Shown: one piece after another, positions 28,726 through 40,100 of the stretch | Layout: each line of letters begins with the position of its first letter | How positions within the stretch are numbered: position 1 is the stretch's first letter | The notes under the pieces: generated by a model | Told to the model about the DNA's origin: nothing | The model's input: the letters and a program-made list of their open reading frames with translations, nothing else | The model's database searches: none | Made by a program: the position numbers and the translations under genes | Assembly (NCBI GenBank): GCA_028285345.1 | Contig: JANQPT010000043.1 | Span: 62,001 to 126,000, forward strand | Source of the DNA: Planctomycetales bacterium | GTDB taxonomy: Bacteria; Planctomycetota; Planctomycetia; Planctomycetales; Planctomycetaceae | DNA: 64,000 nt | Direction of reading: 5' to 3'

Positions 28726-30213
28726 CTACGGCAAGTTGAGACTCATTTCCCTGAGCCGGTCGATGCTCATGAGGTCGTGAGTGGTGACGGTCGCTGCTTC
28801 CGGATCCGCTCCGAAGGGGGGCGGCGTTGGGCGTGAATAAATTCCAACCACTTCGTCAGCCGCGTTCAGTACCGGGCTGCCGGGGAAGTACGAGCCGGAG
28901 ATGTCGCGCTCGCATTTGACGATCAACCGATCGGCTTGGGGATTGGTGGGAGAGGGGACCAGGGCAAAAACCTGGCCTTTGCTTTGCATCGGACCGGGCG
29001 GTGCAGCGGGATCTACCATCTCTTTGTTTTGCTGCACCGGAATTCCAGCGAGCAAAATCGTGGTGCCGATGGCGGGATTGCCGGTAGCCGGAGTGATTTG
29101 GAGGTGATCCGCGCTCTCCTCAGCGGTAGCAGATGTTTCGATCACGCCGACATCATAAAAGAATCGATGCTCCAGAATCTGATAACGCTCTTCGGCTTGC
29201 TCGGTGAGTTGGTCTTCAATCGGTTTCGCGGCTTGTGCATCGGCGGCCTGTTCCAATTGCTGCTGCAATTGGCTCATCTTTTCTTCGACTGCTACTAGTT
29301 TGCGAATCGTCTGTGAGAATTCCGGATGCAGCGTCTTCTTAGCTCCGCTGAGATCCAATTCCTGCTGCGTCATCGGCGATACGGCGAACGCCTTCATACT
29401 CGAGTTCTCGGCGGTCAGTTTCTGCATGGCACGAATCACGCTGGCCGTCGAAGCCAAATGCTTGTTCGAAACGGCAAACGCCGTCCCCAAGTGAAACGTC
29501 TGACCTTCCGACGTTCTCAGCAGAATCGCATACAAGCTGCGGTCGACGTCAAACGTCTTCTCAGGAGCCGCGGTCGTTTCGGGCTTCTCGTCGATCGACC
29601 GCTCCTCGTTTGGCGCTCCTGCAGTTGTCTCTGGAGTCGTTTCGATGGTTTCGGTTTGATTCCGAAATGCGCCGCCCACCCACAAGATTCCCACTGTCGC
29701 GATGGCGATCACCAGGACGGCAACTCCACCCCCGGCCACCCAGGCAGCGGGATGAACTGACGTTGGTTTTTCCGGGTGAGAATCCTCCGCCGGTGGCGGC
29801 GACGGGGGTGGAGCGGTCTCGGCCGGCTTGGTGATTGCGTACTCGCCGGCAGTGACAACGGCTTCCTGGGGCTTAGGCGCCGACTGTTCAACTGCCGGCT
29901 GTGGACTGGCAGTCGTCGACGAATCCGCGGCGGGTTCAAATATTAGTAGCGGGCCTTGATCACTCAGCTTGATGGAATCACCCGGTTGTAGCCAGTGCAC
30001 GCGGGCAGGAGCCGCGTCGCCCACGCTCAACAGATGGTCACCCTGGCTTTCGATGATCCATCGGCCGGCCACGCGTTTGATCATCGCGTGTTGACTTTGC
30101 AGATGATCCTCTTCTGGCATGGCGATCGTGCAGGAGGCGTCACTGCCAATGAAGGCGGAATTCCCCTCGACCTCGACCACCTCTCCTGACTCCAAACCAA
30201 CTCGAAACGCCAT
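28726..30213 (-). CDS. FHA domain - TM - degenerate trypsin-like protein
   Basis: A 495-residue protein. The FHA domain (1-95; GSDASCTIAMPEEDHLQSQHAMI) binds phosphothreonine peptides. A Pro-rich linker, a TM segment (about 160-182) and an external part follow. That part resembles a trypsin-like HtrA barrel, with GTAFAVSNKHLASTASV where GTGFVVSPDGYVLTAAHV would be, FFYDVGVIE for the Asp strand and SGSYFPGSPVLNAADEVVGI for the active-serine loop. The catalytic His is absent (Ala-Ser-Thr-Ala) and the GDSGGP loop is altered, so it is probably a non-catalytic sensor. A coiled coil (about 325-365) is inserted in the barrel. It is third in a same-strand set behind Hsp70 and the secreted protein. 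Confidence 0.8.
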   Translation of the reverse strand: MAFRVGLESGEVVEVEGNSAFIGSDASCTIAMPEEDHLQSQHAMIKRVAGRWIIESQGDHLLSVGDAAPARVHWLQPGDSIKLSDQGPLLIFEPAADSSTTASPQPAVEQSAPKPQEAVVTAGEYAITKPAETAPPPSPPPAEDSHPEKPTSVHPAAWVAGGGVAVLVIAIATVGILWVGGAFRNQTETIETTPETTAGAPNEERSIDEKPETTAAPEKTFDVDRSLYAILLRTSEGQTFHLGTAFAVSNKHLASTASVIRAMQKLTAENSSMKAFAVSPMTQQELDLSGAKKTLHPEFSQTIRKLVAVEEKMSQLQQQLEQAADAQAAKPIEDQLTEQAEERYQILEHRFFYDVGVIETSATAEESADHLQITPATGNPAIGTTILLAGIPVQQNKEMVDPAAPPGPMQSKGQVFALVPSPTNPQADRLIVKCERDISGSYFPGSPVLNAADEVVGIYSRPTPPPFGADPEAATVTTHDLMSIDRLREMSLNLP

Positions 30214-30300
30214 GTTTATCCGATCCGCGCTGAAAAATAATCAATGCTCACCGGCGTCGACTGCCGGAGGTCACACGGCCGCAATCGCTGGTTTGCGAGA

Positions 30301-31461
30301 TCACTTCTTGAGGTCTTCGACCGATTCCAGGTCGTCGTCGGCCATCGTCACATACAAATCCCGCATAATCTCAAACGTGGTGTGATAGGCCCGTTCATCA
30401 CCGTCACGCGCCGGGGCAAATTCAAGACCATGCCGCGACATATGGCTGACCAGTGAAATCAAATCTCCGCCGTCGAATCGGGCGGCGCGATCAATTGCAG
30501 ATGACCCGTCCAGGTCCTGGAGCCGTCCGATTTCCCCGGCAAGACTTTGAAGATATCGTTTCGCCGTCAAGAATTGGCGAAAATACCGTCCGCTTTCCCG
30601 GGTTCTGTACTCGCGAGTATAGGTTTTGTAAAACGCGCGGTCCAACCGGTCATGGGCTTGCAGAAGATCCTTCATCGTTTCGTTCGTGATCTTCGCATCG
30701 GACTTGGCTTCCGCGATCGCTTTCTCCCGCGCATCGACAAACCTCTTTTGTGCCGACGCCAACCGCTCATCGTTGAGCGCATAGGGCCAGCGACTCGTGT
30801 CCAGCGATTCGCCGGCATTGACCTGAAACACCAGCCCCTTGCCGCCGGGCAGGTCTTCACGGACCCGCAACCCGGAAAGAATCTCGTCGGAGAGCGCCAG
30901 CTTGGCCGTCAATGCGGAGTTTGCGGTAATGGACGAGTAGTTCGTAGCCAAAATTCCCCCGGCAAGTCGGTCCAGCAAGTAGTTGAGCGCATTGCCGTTG
31001 ACGATGGCCGCACCGTTTAACTCCGGATGATTTTTCAGCCGTTCCCACTCCAGGCTCTGATGAATTCGTTCGCGGGTAAGCGGATCGGTGTACCGCTTCA
31101 TCTTTTCCGCCTCATAGATCGACTTGCGGTCCCAGTAGGCCCGCGCGTATTCGACCGAATTGGCGATTTCCTTGCGGAATGCGTCGGCGCGGATCTCACG
31201 GGCCTCGGCATGCGCCACGGCACTCTCGCCAATACTTCGCACCAATTCGGCCTGAGCACGGATCCGGCTGGAAATTGCGTCCGTCGGTCCGTAGTAGTGC
31301 CGCCAGCCCCAATAAGGATATCCGTACCGGCGATAACGAAAATCCCGGCGTGGCGGATCGACGGCCTGAGCGTCGGCAATTTCCACATCGCAAATCGACA
31401 GACACAGCACGGTGCCAAGAAACAGTCGTATCGTTGCGCTGAACGTTCCAAAGATATTCAT
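30301..31461 (-). CDS. Secreted protein of unknown function, Tyr/Trp/Arg-rich N-terminus
   Basis: A 386-residue protein with a Sec-type signal (LFLGTVLCLSICDVEIADAQA) and then an aromatic, basic segment (RYRRYGYPYWGWRHYYG) before an alpha-helical body. No known domain is recognised. It starts 1 bp after the Hsp70 stop, so it is certainly co-transcribed and probably coupled with it; the FHA gene follows 87 bp later. The aromatic segment recalls the Y/G/W inserts of the giant TPR protein at 6471. It is likely a periplasmic or surface protein that depends on the Hsp70/FHA pair; this is inference. Confidence 0.75.
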   Translation of the reverse strand: MNIFGTFSATIRLFLGTVLCLSICDVEIADAQAVDPPRRDFRYRRYGYPYWGWRHYYGPTDAISSRIRAQAELVRSIGESAVAHAEAREIRADAFRKEIANSVEYARAYWDRKSIYEAEKMKRYTDPLTRERIHQSLEWERLKNHPELNGAAIVNGNALNYLLDRLAGGILATNYSSITANSALTAKLALSDEILSGLRVREDLPGGKGLVFQVNAGESLDTSRWPYALNDERLASAQKRFVDAREKAIAEAKSDAKITNETMKDLLQAHDRLDRAFYKTYTREYRTRESGRYFRQFLTAKRYLQSLAGEIGRLQDLDGSSAIDRAARFDGGDLISLVSHMSRHGLEFAPARDGDERAYHTTFEIMRDLYVTMADDDLESVEDLKK

Positions 31462-31462
31462 T

Positions 31463-33088
31463 TCAAGCTCCCCGTGATTTTCTCAATGCCGTTGACTGCG
31501 ATTCCAAGGGACCCTCGTCGTTGAGGAGTTTTTCCCGCCAGACTTGGAACTTGGCCTCGGTCAGCCCGGAATCTCGCTGGATTGTCATTGCGACTTCGCG
31601 GTTGATGCTCGGCACACGCGCCTTGACTTGCAACCGGCCGTTGGCCGCGTATTTGAAGAACACCTCAACAACCGTGCCCGCCGGCAAATCCTGGGGGAGA
31701 TTGTCGATCACGCAGCGGCCAATCGGGGAGGCGTTGTTGCCGGCCGCATCTCCTCCTTCGATGACCTTTACCGATATCTGTTTCTGCGCCGCCTTGGAGG
31801 TCTTAAAACGGCGCCCTTGGACCGCCGGAAGCACGGTGTTTGACTTAATGATCACCGAATTCTTCGGTCGCAAAGTCCCGGGGTCCTGCGCCAACACTCC
31901 GAGGGAATGGGAATTGACGTTCTTGATCTGCATCGACGCAGGCTCACCTTCACGCGTTGAGCACAACAGTCCCGCATAGATTGCCGCCCCTTGAGCGACC
32001 GCCTCATCCTCCGCCGCCGAACGATCGGGCTTGATTCCAGACGCATCGTGAAGAGCGCGTTGAACCATCGGCATGCGGCTGGAACCGCCCACCAGCAGCA
32101 AGCGTGTCACGTCGGTCCAGCCGATACCGGCGTCTTTGAGCACTTTACGTGTGGTAAACAGCGTTCGTTCCAACAGATCGGCCGTGAGCGACTCGAATTG
32201 CTCGCGCGTGATCACGACACGAACTCCCTCACCGGCATATTCATAGTTGATCGTCGCCTGCTGCCGAGCGGTGAGCGTGCGCTTTGCATCCTCGGCGTCG
32301 CGGAGCAGACGCTGCAGTCCGGCGGGATTCTGCCGGGGATCGACACCGCGGTGATTCTCCTGGAACACCTCGGCGACATAATCGACAATCCTCTTGTCCC
32401 AATCGATCCCGCCCAGATAGACATCGCCTGCGGTCGCGACCGTGTTGTAGTTCTTGCCGTCGAGTTCCATCAGTGTGACGTCAAACGTGCCGCCGCCCAG
32501 GTCGTAAACGAGCACTCGTTCTTGGCGTGCCGTCTTGCCGTCTTCGTCCAGAAAACCGTGCTGGTAGCCATAAGCAATCGCCGCAGCGGTCGGCTCGTTG
32601 ATCACATCCAGCACATCCAGACCCGCCAAGCGGCCCGCATCCTGTGTCGCTTTGCGCCTCGGCTCATTGAAGTAGGCGGGGACGGTGATCACGACTTCAG
32701 AAATCGGTCCCAGCACCTCTTCCGTGTCGCGCTTAAGCTTCTCCAGAATCAGCGACTGTATGACTTCCGGCGGGACCTGCTCGCCCAAAATCGTTCTAGA
32801 GTAGTGCGGGCTGCCGATGTCGCGTTTGACGTGGGAGGCCACGCGGTCCGGTTCCAAGGCGGCCGCCTTGAGCGCTTCTTTGCCGATGACGACCGAAGTT
32901 TCGTCAAATAGTACGACACTGGGCGTGACTCGGTCGCCTTCGCTGTTGATCACCAAATTGGGACGGCGCGAGTTGTCTAAGTACGACACGGCTGAAAATG
33001 TCGTGCCCAGATCGATGCCGACCGGGGGTTGCTGTGTTGAGGGCATAGGACGTAGTTGTTCTCGCTCCCGCGAAATAGTAATCATCAA
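31463..33088 (-). CDS. Hsp70/DnaK-like protein with short C-terminus
   Basis: A 541-residue protein with the full Hsp70 ATPase signature: GIDLGTTFSAV, VPAYFNEPRRKATQDAG, NEPTAAAIAYG, YDLGGGTFDVTL and LLVGGSSRMPMVQ. The substrate-binding beta domain follows, but the alpha-helical lid is missing, making it about 100 residues shorter than DnaK. It is therefore a paralogue, not the housekeeping chaperone. The start could be 33088 (MMITISREREQ) or the ATG at 33043 (MPSTQQP); neither has a clear ribosome-binding site. It is first in an operon with a secreted protein and an FHA membrane protein, suggesting a dedicated role in assembling or regulating that envelope complex. Confidence 0.9.
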   Translation of the reverse strand: MMITISREREQLRPMPSTQQPPVGIDLGTTFSAVSYLDNSRRPNLVINSEGDRVTPSVVLFDETSVVIGKEALKAAALEPDRVASHVKRDIGSPHYSRTILGEQVPPEVIQSLILEKLKRDTEEVLGPISEVVITVPAYFNEPRRKATQDAGRLAGLDVLDVINEPTAAAIAYGYQHGFLDEDGKTARQERVLVYDLGGGTFDVTLMELDGKNYNTVATAGDVYLGGIDWDKRIVDYVAEVFQENHRGVDPRQNPAGLQRLLRDAEDAKRTLTARQQATINYEYAGEGVRVVITREQFESLTADLLERTLFTTRKVLKDAGIGWTDVTRLLLVGGSSRMPMVQRALHDASGIKPDRSAAEDEAVAQGAAIYAGLLCSTREGEPASMQIKNVNSHSLGVLAQDPGTLRPKNSVIIKSNTVLPAVQGRRFKTSKAAQKQISVKVIEGGDAAGNNASPIGRCVIDNLPQDLPAGTVVEVFFKYAANGRLQVKARVPSINREVAMTIQRDSGLTEAKFQVWREKLLNDEGPLESQSTALRKSRGA

Positions 33089-33395
33089 TGATCAACCGCC
33101 GAAAATGCGTTTCAATTCAGTGTAAATCGGAGATTGGTTGACCGCAATTTACTTCCGCGACGGCACGACCAATTTCCGAAAGACGGATAGGGTAACGGTC
33201 TCGATCTCGTCATCCGAAAACGGTAGAGGTTTCCGACACAAGTTTTTCAGATTATTTCGTGGGGCGTTTTTCTGCCGCCAACTGCCGGAAACCGGTAGTG
33301 TTGATGCAGTCCTCCTGGTAAATTTGGAGAATGTAGAGGTCAGGTTGGGGCGAAAACGTCTCGACACGGAGTTTTTCGCGATTCGGACGAGTCGA
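33089..33395. other. Divergent promoter region between Hsp70 operon and ECF sigma gene
   Basis: About 300 bp, noticeably more AT-rich than its surroundings. It must hold the promoters for both directions. The plus-strand reading frame runs back to 33138, but that extension (VTVSISSSENGRGFRHKFFRLF...) has no sigma-factor character, so I treat it as non-coding. I cannot assign -35/-10 boxes with confidence. Confidence 0.45.
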
Positions 33396-34007
33396 ATGCC
33401 GCACGAGCCGGATGGATCAATCACCCAGTTTTTCGGGAAACTGCGGCACGGGGACCGCGATGCGGCCGCAAAACTGATGGACAAGTATCTTCCCCGCCTA
33501 GTCGGATTGGCACGCAAGACGTTAACCGGAAACCCTCGGCAAGTGGCCGACGAGCAAGACGCGGCGCAGAGCGCGTTCGTCAGTTTTTGGAAGCGTGCCG
33601 AGCGGGGCGATTTCGGAGGTGATCTGGACCGCGATGAGATTTGGAAACTGCTATCCACAATTACCGTCCGCAAGGCCCTGAAACAGGTCGAGCGGGAACG
33701 TGCCCAAAAACGCGGTGGCGGCCAGGTTTACGCCGAATCGGTCTTGGCCGGGGTCACTGGTGAAAAGGCGGGAGCCGGATTTGGGCTGGACCAGCAGTTG
33801 GGGGCCTTGCCGGCCGAGGATTTCGACTTGGTTTGCGAGGAATTACTCATGTTATTAGATGAAGAGCCGCGCGCGTTTGCGCTGATGCGGCTGCTTGGAC
33901 ACAAGAATCGCGAAATCGCTGAAATGCACGGTTGTACCGAACGAAAAGTGGAGCGAAAGCTGAATCTGGTGCGTTTGATCTGGCAGCGGGAGATCGCGGA
34001 CGATTAG
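33396..34007 (+). CDS. ECF-type RNA polymerase sigma factor
   Basis: A 203-residue protein from the ATG at 33396 (MPHEPDGSITQFFGKLRHGD). The first part is region 2 (AAAKLMDKYLPRLVGLARKTL, DEQDAAQSAFVSFWKRAERG); the C-terminal part is a region-4 helix-turn-helix (LMRLLGHKNREIAEMHGCTE, RKVERKLNLVR). A planctomycete group of ECF factors is regularly encoded beside large Ser/Thr kinases. Here the kinase gene starts 167 bp downstream on the same strand, so the kinase may control this factor, possibly by phosphorylation. There is no anti-sigma factor gene next to it. Confidence 0.92.
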   Translation: MPHEPDGSITQFFGKLRHGDRDAAAKLMDKYLPRLVGLARKTLTGNPRQVADEQDAAQSAFVSFWKRAERGDFGGDLDRDEIWKLLSTITVRKALKQVERERAQKRGGGQVYAESVLAGVTGEKAGAGFGLDQQLGALPAEDFDLVCEELLMLLDEEPRAFALMRLLGHKNREIAEMHGCTERKVERKLNLVRLIWQREIADD

Positions 34008-34174
34008 TCGTGCGGCGACCCAACAGTTTTTTAGTTTTTTTGTGTCGGAAAACGTGTCGGTTTCAGAATAGACAACCTACAAGTGCTGTCCAAAACGCTG
34101 CTGGTTTCGCGTCCGCTGAGCACGATCAGCGGCAGCTGAGGGCGGAGCATGGCAATTCTCAAAACGGAATTACT

Positions 34175-37100
34175 GTGACGACGGAAAAACCAAACCCGTT
34201 CTCACTCGACGTCGCCCGGCGGGTCGATGAGGCGTGTGACCAATTCGAATCTGACTGGCGTGAGGGAAAAAGCCCGCGCATCGAGGAATTCCTCTCCTCC
34301 GCCAACCAAGATCACTTGGCGGAATATCTCAAGAGTCTGCTCCAGGTGGAATTGGAACTCTTGGCGCGGGATGGGGCGGAAATTTCCCCGGAGTCGTTCG
34401 CCGCGAGGTTTGCAGAACATGCTGACGTGGTTGCCGAAGTTCTCGACGCAGCGGGTCTCTCCGGTAACGATGCAACTCCCGATCAGAAGCCGACACAAGT
34501 CCGCACCGTCAGCCTCCGCGATGCGTCGATTGACACCTCCCGGGTTGACCAGACGGCCAGTCGTGGCAAGCGGAAATCGGCGCCGCAACAATTGGGCCGG
34601 TTTGAGATCGTCGACAAGTTGGGCGAAGGGGCGTTCGGCACAGTCTATCGCGCGCAAGATACACAACTGCATCGCGAAGTGGCGCTGAAGGTGCCCCGCG
34701 CCACCGTCTTGGAAACTCAGGACGACGTCGACCGCTTTTTGCAAGAGGCCCGCTCAGCGGCGACGCTGCGGCACTCGAACATTTGCCCGATCTACGACTT
34801 CGGCAAGATCGATGAGGACTATTTCATCGTGATGGCCTACATCGACGGCAAGCCGCTTTCGTCGGTGCTGACCAAAACGAAACAGCTTACCGCCCGCAAA
34901 ATCGCCGTCGCGATTCGCAAGATTGCCATGGCGCTTGAAGAAGCCCACAAGCACGGCGTCGTGCATCGCGATCTCAAGCCGTCAAACATCATGATTGACC
35001 GCCGCGGCGAACCGGTCGTGATGGACTTCGGCTTAGCCCGCAAAGTCTCAAGCGACGAAGCGCAGCTCACGCATAGCGGCGCGATCCTCGGCACGCCCGC
35101 CTATATGCCCCCGGAGCAGGCCCGCGGAAACTCCAAGGATGTCGGTCCGACCTCGGACGTCTATAGCTTGGGTGTCATTCTATATGAACTGCTTTGCGGC
35201 AACCGGCCGTTTCGCGGTGCCGTCGCAGAAGTCTTCGCGCAAATCCTCTACGAGAATCCCGAACCTCCTTCGGCGCTCAAGTCGGACGTCGATCCCGAGT
35301 TGGAACGGATCTGCTTAAGAGCGATGGCGAAAAAGCAATCCGACCGTTTCGATTCGATGGCCGATTTCGCGGAGGCGTTGGCCGAATATCTGCGCGCCCG
35401 GCGAGACGACAAGTCAGGCGCCAAAGAAGATTCGCAGGAAGTCGGCGTATTGAAATCATTGGCGGCCAGCGGGTCGCAGCCGGTGCTCCCCACAAGTGGC
35501 GCCCGTCCCACTCCTCGTAAGAAACCGGCGAAGAGCAATTCCGGCTTTGATCCTTACCACAAGTGGTTGGGGATTCCCCCGGAAGAGCAGCCGCCGCACC
35601 ACTACCGGCTGTTGGGAGTGAACCTGTTCGAAGACGATCTCGATGTCATTGATTCCGCCGCCGAACGGCAGATGAGTTTTCTGCATCAAATTACCGACGG
35701 CCCGCACGTCCCCGTCGCGCAGCAACTGCTGAACGAACTCGCCGCTGCCCGGTTGTGTTTGCTGAACCCGGAGAAAAAGCAAGACTACGACACGCAACTG
35801 CAGCAGCAGATCGAGGCAGAGTCCCAGTCGAAACTGTCGGAGCCGGAGTTGGCTGACACGGTGCTCGGCCAATCGGAAGGTTACGCATTGCAGCCGCAGT
35901 CGTCGCGCAGCTCGAGCCGCAGCGTTAAACGTCCGGCAAAAAGCAAGCGGCAGACTGGAACAGCCGATGCGTTGGAGATCAACCTCGGCCCTGCCGGCCG
36001 GTATCGTCTGCCGCGGCGGGTGGCTGCAATCGCGGCTTCGGGCCTCGCGGCGATGCTGTTGTTGGGCGTTGTCATCATCATCCAGACACGGAATCACAAG
36101 ACCACTGTGACCGTACCTGATTCGGGTGATCCGATCGTCAAAGTTGAAGAGAACCCAGTTACAGAATCTGGCGTGCAAGAACCGACGTCCGAATTCGTCG
36201 CCAGCGCCGGCCGGTTGCCGCAAGACTCCGGTTGGACTTTCACGCAGGACGGCGCCGAACAACCGCATGTGCAGATCGCATCCGGCAAGCTGGTCCACGA
36301 CGCGCCTGGCAAGGGACGCAGTTATTGGACGTCGGCGGTTCCCATCGATGAGAATTCACCGGACGGCGGCATCTTTATGGAAGTCGTTGCAAAGCTCGTG
36401 CGCGAGAAGCACAGCGAAATCAACGCCGGTCTCGCCTTGCTGAAAGTCGGCCGTCAGGCCGGAGTCCAATTGACCGAGGTCACCCTGCTTGCCGAAGACG
36501 ACCGGATCTTTATGCATGTCGCGAAGGATTTGCGATCCCAGTACGCAATGGACCCCTCGGACGGCTTTCATCGGTACCGCGTCGAACTGCATGACGGCAC
36601 GCTCTGGCTGTTTGTCGATGGAGAATTGGTCAAGACGGTTTGCTCGCCCGAGTGGACGCGGACCGATCTCACGCGGGCGCCACACTGGGAATTGTTCGCC
36701 GCCTTTGGCGACCTGCAGGAGAATTCGCAGTCGCTGGCCGAGTATCAGTCGGTCCGCTTCGGCGATCTGGCAGAGGAGGGCGGCCCCACGGTGATGCGGG
36801 GGATCAACGATTTCGACGGCGACCGCTACCCCGCCAACACCAACCCGCTGGTGATGGTGTACGACGCGTCAAGGGAAGAGTTGCCGGGGGCGGTCGGCTG
36901 GAAATACTCGGGCTCTAACGGCGGAGCAAACACCGCAAAGGTCCAAGAGGGGGTTTTGGTCCATGATGCAAAGGTGTTCGGTCGGAGTTTCTGGAAGGCG
37001 TCAATCCCCACGGTGCGTGTGCCGGACGCTGCGGGCGTCTTTATGGAAACAACAACCCACGTGCGACGCGAATCACATACGAAACGTCACCGTGGCCTCA

Positions 37101-40100
37101 ATCTGATCGAAATTGGAGAAGCTTCCGGCAGCCAGAGGCGGGATGTCTGTTTGTATGCCTGGAACAACCGTCTGATGCTTCGTGATTGGGACGATAAGCC
37201 GGTTCCGGGTGGGTCGCTCGAGTTCGATACCACGGACGGATATCATACCTATCGCCTGGAATTGAAACAGACGAGGTATTGGCTCTTCATTGATGGCGAA
37301 GTCAAGTTGTCCGGCAACGTGCGTAATGCTCCTGTCAATCAGGCGTTCGAACGGAATCTTGAAGCGGAAGGCCAATCAGTTCCGGCAATCTGGGCCAAAT
37401 TCGGCGACAACAGCCAGTTTTCAAAGTCACTTGCTGAATACAGAAGCGTCCTGTTTGGCTCACTTGCCGCACTCGGCGGCCCGACGGCAGAGCGGAAACC
37501 GACCGACTACGACCACTTGCTGACCGGCTACTGGCAGCAGATTCCGGTGCTCGCGCCGCGCAAAGCGGAAGGACCGCAAATCGCGATCACAAACGAGACG
37601 GCGACACTGCAGGGGAATCGGAGCTATTCCATCGGTACTCGCCCATACCGCGATCTCATCCTACGTGCAGAAATCAAGAAGCACGGCGGTCGGCATCCGG
37701 GGCTGAGAGTGCGTGGCAACGCAACAGGCGAGTATTCGGCTTACTTCGACAAATTCAATCGGTTCGGCATCGGCAAGCACGCGTCGGGGCCGTGGGAAGA
37801 CCTGCACGTCAAATTCACCAAGCAGGATCATACGGAATTCTTCCAGTGGGCGGTGGCGGCCGTCGGAGACAGGCTCACTGTGTATGCCGATGGCAAGACC
37901 ATTTTGGATGTCCGCGATTCGTCCCACGCGTTCGGCTTGCCGAGCCTAGGCGTACTAAACTCGCAGACGGAGTTCCGTAACGTGCAGATCATGGACCTGA
38001 CGCACGGGCCCTTCCGCCCGTCGAGTCGGCCAAAACAGAGCGTTGTTGATCCATCGATCACCGTCGGCCGCACGAGTGCCGACGAGGCAGGCGGACCTTC
38101 CAAAGTCAAAGAGCTGACCACCAAATCCCAGACCGACCGCCCGGCACTGATGCAAGCGCCGTTCGATGTCGACGCCGCACAGCGTGGGCAAAAAGCGTGG
38201 GCGAACTACCTTAATGCCGGCACGGTAACCACGAACTCGGTCGGCCAGAAGCTCAAATTGATCCCTCCCGGAGAGTTCCTGATGGGGGCTCCCGATGGCA
38301 TCAAATCTCACAAGAGCGACAAGCACGCCGTCAATCTCGCGAAACCCCGACATCGAGTTCGCATCACGCGCCCCTTCTATCTTGGCATCCATGAAGTGAC
38401 ACAGCAGGCCTACAAGAAGGTGATGAAGGTCAATCCCAGCCAATGGCAAGGCGACCCCAATCTCCCGGTCGATTCCGTGACGTGGTTCGAAGCGATCGAG
38501 TTCTGCAACAAACTGAGTGAAAAAGAGGGTCTCGCACCCTACTACAAGGTGAAAGACAACAGCGCTGCGGGGAAAGAGGTCAGCATTGTCGGAGGTGACG
38601 GCTATCGCCTGCCGACCGAAGCGGAGTGGGAATATGCTTGCCGCGGCGGAATCCAGAGGCCGTTCTTTCAGGCTTACGGCCGGCCTGACTCATATGCCAC
38701 GTTCCAGAAGCACAGCAGTCAATCAGCACGTACTCAACCGGTTGGTCAAAAACTGCCCTATGCATTCGGCCTGTATGACATGTCGGGAAACGTTTCCGAA
38801 TGGTGTTGGGATTGGTTTGACCACTACCCGTCGAACGATTTGATCACCATCAATCCCACGGGACCGGCTGAGGATCAGATTAAGATCAAAGGCCGCGGGG
38901 GACGGACGATCAAAGGTCGCGTGCGGCGCGGTGGATCAGCCAAAAGTGACATCGTGCAACGTGTTTCGCCCTGGCATCGCGGCAGTAGCAGGCTTGGTCT
39001 TGGCAATCCCAATCAAAGTCGACCCGTCAATGGCATACGCATCGCCCGCACCATCCCGTTGCCTGCCGACCGGAAAAACGCCCTGACGGCAGCCCGCGCG
39101 GCGAATCCCGACTACGCTCACCTGCTGAAGGGCAAGTGGGAACCGGTACTGCGGTCGGCCGACGAATTGCGCAAGAGGCGGGGCTTGTCGTTCAACGACG
39201 GCGTCATAACGTTAGATGGAAGCAACGTTCTGTTCATCGGTGATCGGCCGATGCGCGACGCCATCATTCGAGTCAAAGTCAAGAAACTGGAGGGCGACCA
39301 TCCGAGCCTCTGGCTCCGCCGACAATCGCACGGCGGCGGCGGTTACGGGGTGACCTTTGGTGGATTTCGGTTCTTTACTCTCGGAATGAATGCCTCGCGA
39401 GATGCTGGTGGTCAGTGGCGAAACCTAAAAACGGTCTCCGACCGTGGAAAGGAATACCGCGACTACTACGAGTGGGTGATGGCGGCGGTCGGCGACCGCA
39501 TCACAGTCTATGTCAACGGCCGCAAGGTCATTGACTATCAGGACAATACACATCGCCGCAGCGGATTTCCCGCCATCGGCGGCGTAAAATGCCGGGCGCT
39601 GTTTCGCGATGTTGAAATCATGAATCTGGATGGAAAACTTGCCCCTGCGGAATCAGGAAAGGAAGTCCAGGAATTTGTCAGCCTGTTCAACGGCAAGGAT
39701 CTCAACGGATGGATGGGACCGGCAATAGCGGGTTACAGCGTCGAAAACGGAAATCTGGTTTGCCTGCCGAAGACGCGTGCACCGTTGTTGACTAAACAGG
39801 AGTATGACGATTTCACATTGCAGTTTGAGTTCAAGCTCACACCCGGCGCAAATAACGGCATCGGCTTGCGAACCCCACCGACCGGCAATCCGGCGTACGA
39901 CGGTCTTGAGGTCCAGATCCTCGACGATTCGTCACCGCGTTATCGGCAGATCAGCCCCGAGAGCTATCACGGCTCGCTGTACGGCGTCGCGGCGGCCAAG
40001 CGCGGCCACCTGAAGCCGGTGGGCCAGTGGAATTCTCAGGAGATTGTCTGTGAAGGCAACCGACTCAAAGTGACGCTCAACGGCAACACAATTCTCGACA

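Noticed and set aside
33138..33395. N-terminal extension of the ECF sigma factor
   Set aside because: The sequence before the ATG at 33396 has no family similarity and is AT-rich, as expected for a promoter region.
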